From the NCBI GenBank assembly GCA_964644845.1, contig CAZXXS010000004.1:1-16419 (forward strand): DNA of 16,419 nucleotides, given 5' to 3'. Every line of letters begins with the position of its first letter. Positions within the stretch are counted from its first letter, which is position 1. A program made the position numbers and the translations under genes. The stretch is from Geothermovivens sp964644845. Lineage in GTDB: Bacteria; Zhuqueibacterota; Zhuqueibacteria; Oleimicrobiales; Geothermoviventaceae. Positions 15,509 to 16,419 of the stretch are shown here, in pieces. Under the pieces are notes generated by a model, which saw nothing but the letters and a program-made list of their open reading frames with translations, was not told where the DNA came from and did no database searches.

Positions 15509-16419
15509 GCAGCCTCCTTCAGGTAAAGCGAAAGCCTGTCTTCGTAGAACGCAGCGGTACGCCGGATGCCTTCCTCCAGCGACACTCTGGGCTGCCAGCC
15601 CGTGTCGCGGTGCAACTTCTCGTAGGTGACGACAAACCGCCGAATGTCAATCCGCTCCCGCTCGGGCGGAAACGGTACGTGCACGTAGCTGCCCTTGCCC
15701 ACCACGCTGAGGATCGTCTTCACCATGTCCAAGAAAACGGTTTCCACCCCGGAACCAACGAAGTAGGCCTGGCCGTTTGTGGCAGAACTTAGCGCTGCAC
15801 GTACAAAGGCATCCACAACGTCGTCCACGTACACGTAGTCGCGCGTCTGCTGACCATCGCCGTACACGGTGATCGGCTGACCGGTCATGGCGTTCTTCAA
15901 AAACCAGTTCAGGATGCCGTAGTAGCCGTGGTGCATCTGGCAGCGTGGACCGTACACGTTGTTCAAACGAAGAGACACGGCTGGGAAATCGAACGCGTTA
16001 CCGTACAGGAACAGGTACTTCTCCGCCGCCAGTTTGTTTGCCCCGTACACGTCGGTGGGATTCATCGGGTGATCCTCGTCCACGGGCAGGTACACCGGCT
16101 CGCCTACCTGACCGCGGCTCCCCGCGTAAACCACCTTGACGTCCCGATTCAGGCGCGAGATTGCCTCGCACAAGTTGATGGTACCGTTGCAGTTGATGGC
16201 CACGTCCAGGGCCGGATCAGCCATGGAGATCTCGCGCCCAACCTGCGCCGCCAGGTGGAAAATGTAGTCCTTCGCCCGCACGTGTTCGGCAAGCAGGTCG
16301 TAGTCGCGCACGTCCCCTTTCACAAACTCCACCTGATCCCGAATCCCGTCCAGATTCGCCTCGTTCCATCCGTACGGATCCAAACAGGCGTCGTACACCG
16401 TGACCCGAGCGCCTTCCGC
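15505..16419 (-). CDS. Extended SDR NAD-dependent epimerase/dehydratase, 5' end cut by window
   Basis: The frame runs in from beyond the right edge; 304 residues are visible, beginning AEGARVTVYDACLDPYG, so the GxxGxxG NAD loop lies outside. Counting from the first visible residue, IFHLAAQV (53-60) is followed by the catalytic region PTDVYGANK (121-129) with an intact YxxxK (Y125, K129). Then come LRLNNVYGPR, TRDYVYVDDVVDAF and the C-terminal lobe with FPPERERIDIR. It is a nucleotide-sugar epimerase or dehydratase of the GalE/RmlB-like extended SDR group; the substrate is not evident. It shares phrasing with the second epimerase of this cluster (LPVDEDHP against LPVDEEHP, and PFPPE against PFPEE), suggesting a common ancestor. 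The stop overlaps the next gene as GTGA. The product is probably used by the downstream glycosyltransferases. Confidence 0.92.
   Translation of the reverse strand, partial: AEGARVTVYDACLDPYGWNEANLDGIRDQVEFVKGDVRDYDLLAEHVRAKDYIFHLAAQVGREISMADPALDVAINCNGTINLCEAISRLNRDVKVVYAGSRGQVGEPVYLPVDEDHPMNPTDVYGANKLAAEKYLFLYGNAFDFPAVSLRLNNVYGPRCQMHHGYYGILNWFLKNAMTGQPITVYGDGQQTRDYVYVDDVVDAFVRAALSSATNGQAYFVGSGVETVFLDMVKTILSVVGKGSYVHVPFPPERERIDIRRFVVTYEKLHRDTGWQPRVSLEEGIRRTAAFYEDRLSLYLKEAA
15513..15519 (-). promoter_or_regulatory. Ribosome binding site (AAGGAGG) for the membrane-anchored GT2 gene
   Basis: AAGGAGG on the minus strand lies four bases before GTG 15508, inside the last codons of the epimerase gene. 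It supports the GTG start and coupled translation. Confidence 0.75.

Noticed and set aside
1..16419. Recurrent CACGTA/ACGTAG words on the plus strand, considered as a regulatory or uptake repeat
   Set aside because: They fall inside genes and mostly correspond to Tyr-Val and neighbouring codons (TAC GTG) on the minus strand. Spacing is irregular and there is no longer conserved unit.
1..16419. CRISPR arrays, tRNAs, insertion sequences, phage or defence genes
   Set aside because: No regular direct repeats, no cloverleaf-like sequence, no transposase, integrase or nuclease motifs were seen. Every long coding region fits glycan biosynthesis.

Overview
The window is one continuous stretch of a bacterial surface-glycan (exopolysaccharide, O-antigen or glycoprotein-glycan) biosynthesis locus. 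All 13 convincing genes lie on the minus strand, so transcription runs from the right end to the left end. The gene at each edge is cut by the window. GC content looks to be in the high 50s by eye. Short spacings, several 4-base stop/start overlaps and frequent GTG/TTG starts are typical of a bacterium of moderate to high GC. No RNA gene, ribosomal protein or other taxonomic marker is present, so I do not name a phylum.

Layout in transcription order (right to left): a 5'-truncated NAD-dependent epimerase/dehydratase with a normal YxxxK site (15505-16419); a membrane-anchored GT2 glycosyltransferase (14573-15508); a GT4 glycosyltransferase (13162-14457); two polytopic GT-C (PMT/ArnT-like) glycosyltransferases (11447-13165 and 9689-11392); a soluble DPM1-like GT2 (8842-9645); a second epimerase/dehydratase whose catalytic Tyr is replaced by Asn (7848-8879); a DegT/DnrJ-type sugar aminotransferase (6746-7846); a third GT-C protein (4878-6749); a Wzx-type flippase (3210-4718); a DUF1972/GT4 rhamnosyltransferase-like enzyme (1914-3023); a second DPM1-like GT2 (1164-1907) coupled to a small DUF2304 membrane protein (763-1167); and a 3'-truncated fourth GT-C protein (1-782).

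A plausible working model (inference) is as follows. The epimerases and the aminotransferase make nucleotide-activated, probably amino-, sugars. The cytoplasmic GT4 and GT2 enzymes build a lipid-linked oligosaccharide. The flippase moves it across the membrane. The DPM1-like GT2 enzymes charge polyprenyl phosphate with single sugars, which the GT-C enzymes use on the outer face to decorate the glycan or another acceptor. No initiating phosphoglycosyltransferase, Wzy polymerase, chain-length regulator or export channel is visible in this window. Those functions must lie outside it, or one of the GT-C proteins fills one of them.

There are three longer non-coding gaps (14458-14572, 4719-4877, 3024-3209), each under 200 bases. 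They hold small inverted repeats and one weak terminator candidate. I found no clear sigma-70-type promoter, mobile element, tRNA or CRISPR array. I see no convincing new defence-type or otherwise unprecedented system. The best leads are the Asn-for-Tyr epimerase, the GT-C/DPM1-like set, and the flippase-GT4 junction separated by a single in-frame stop.
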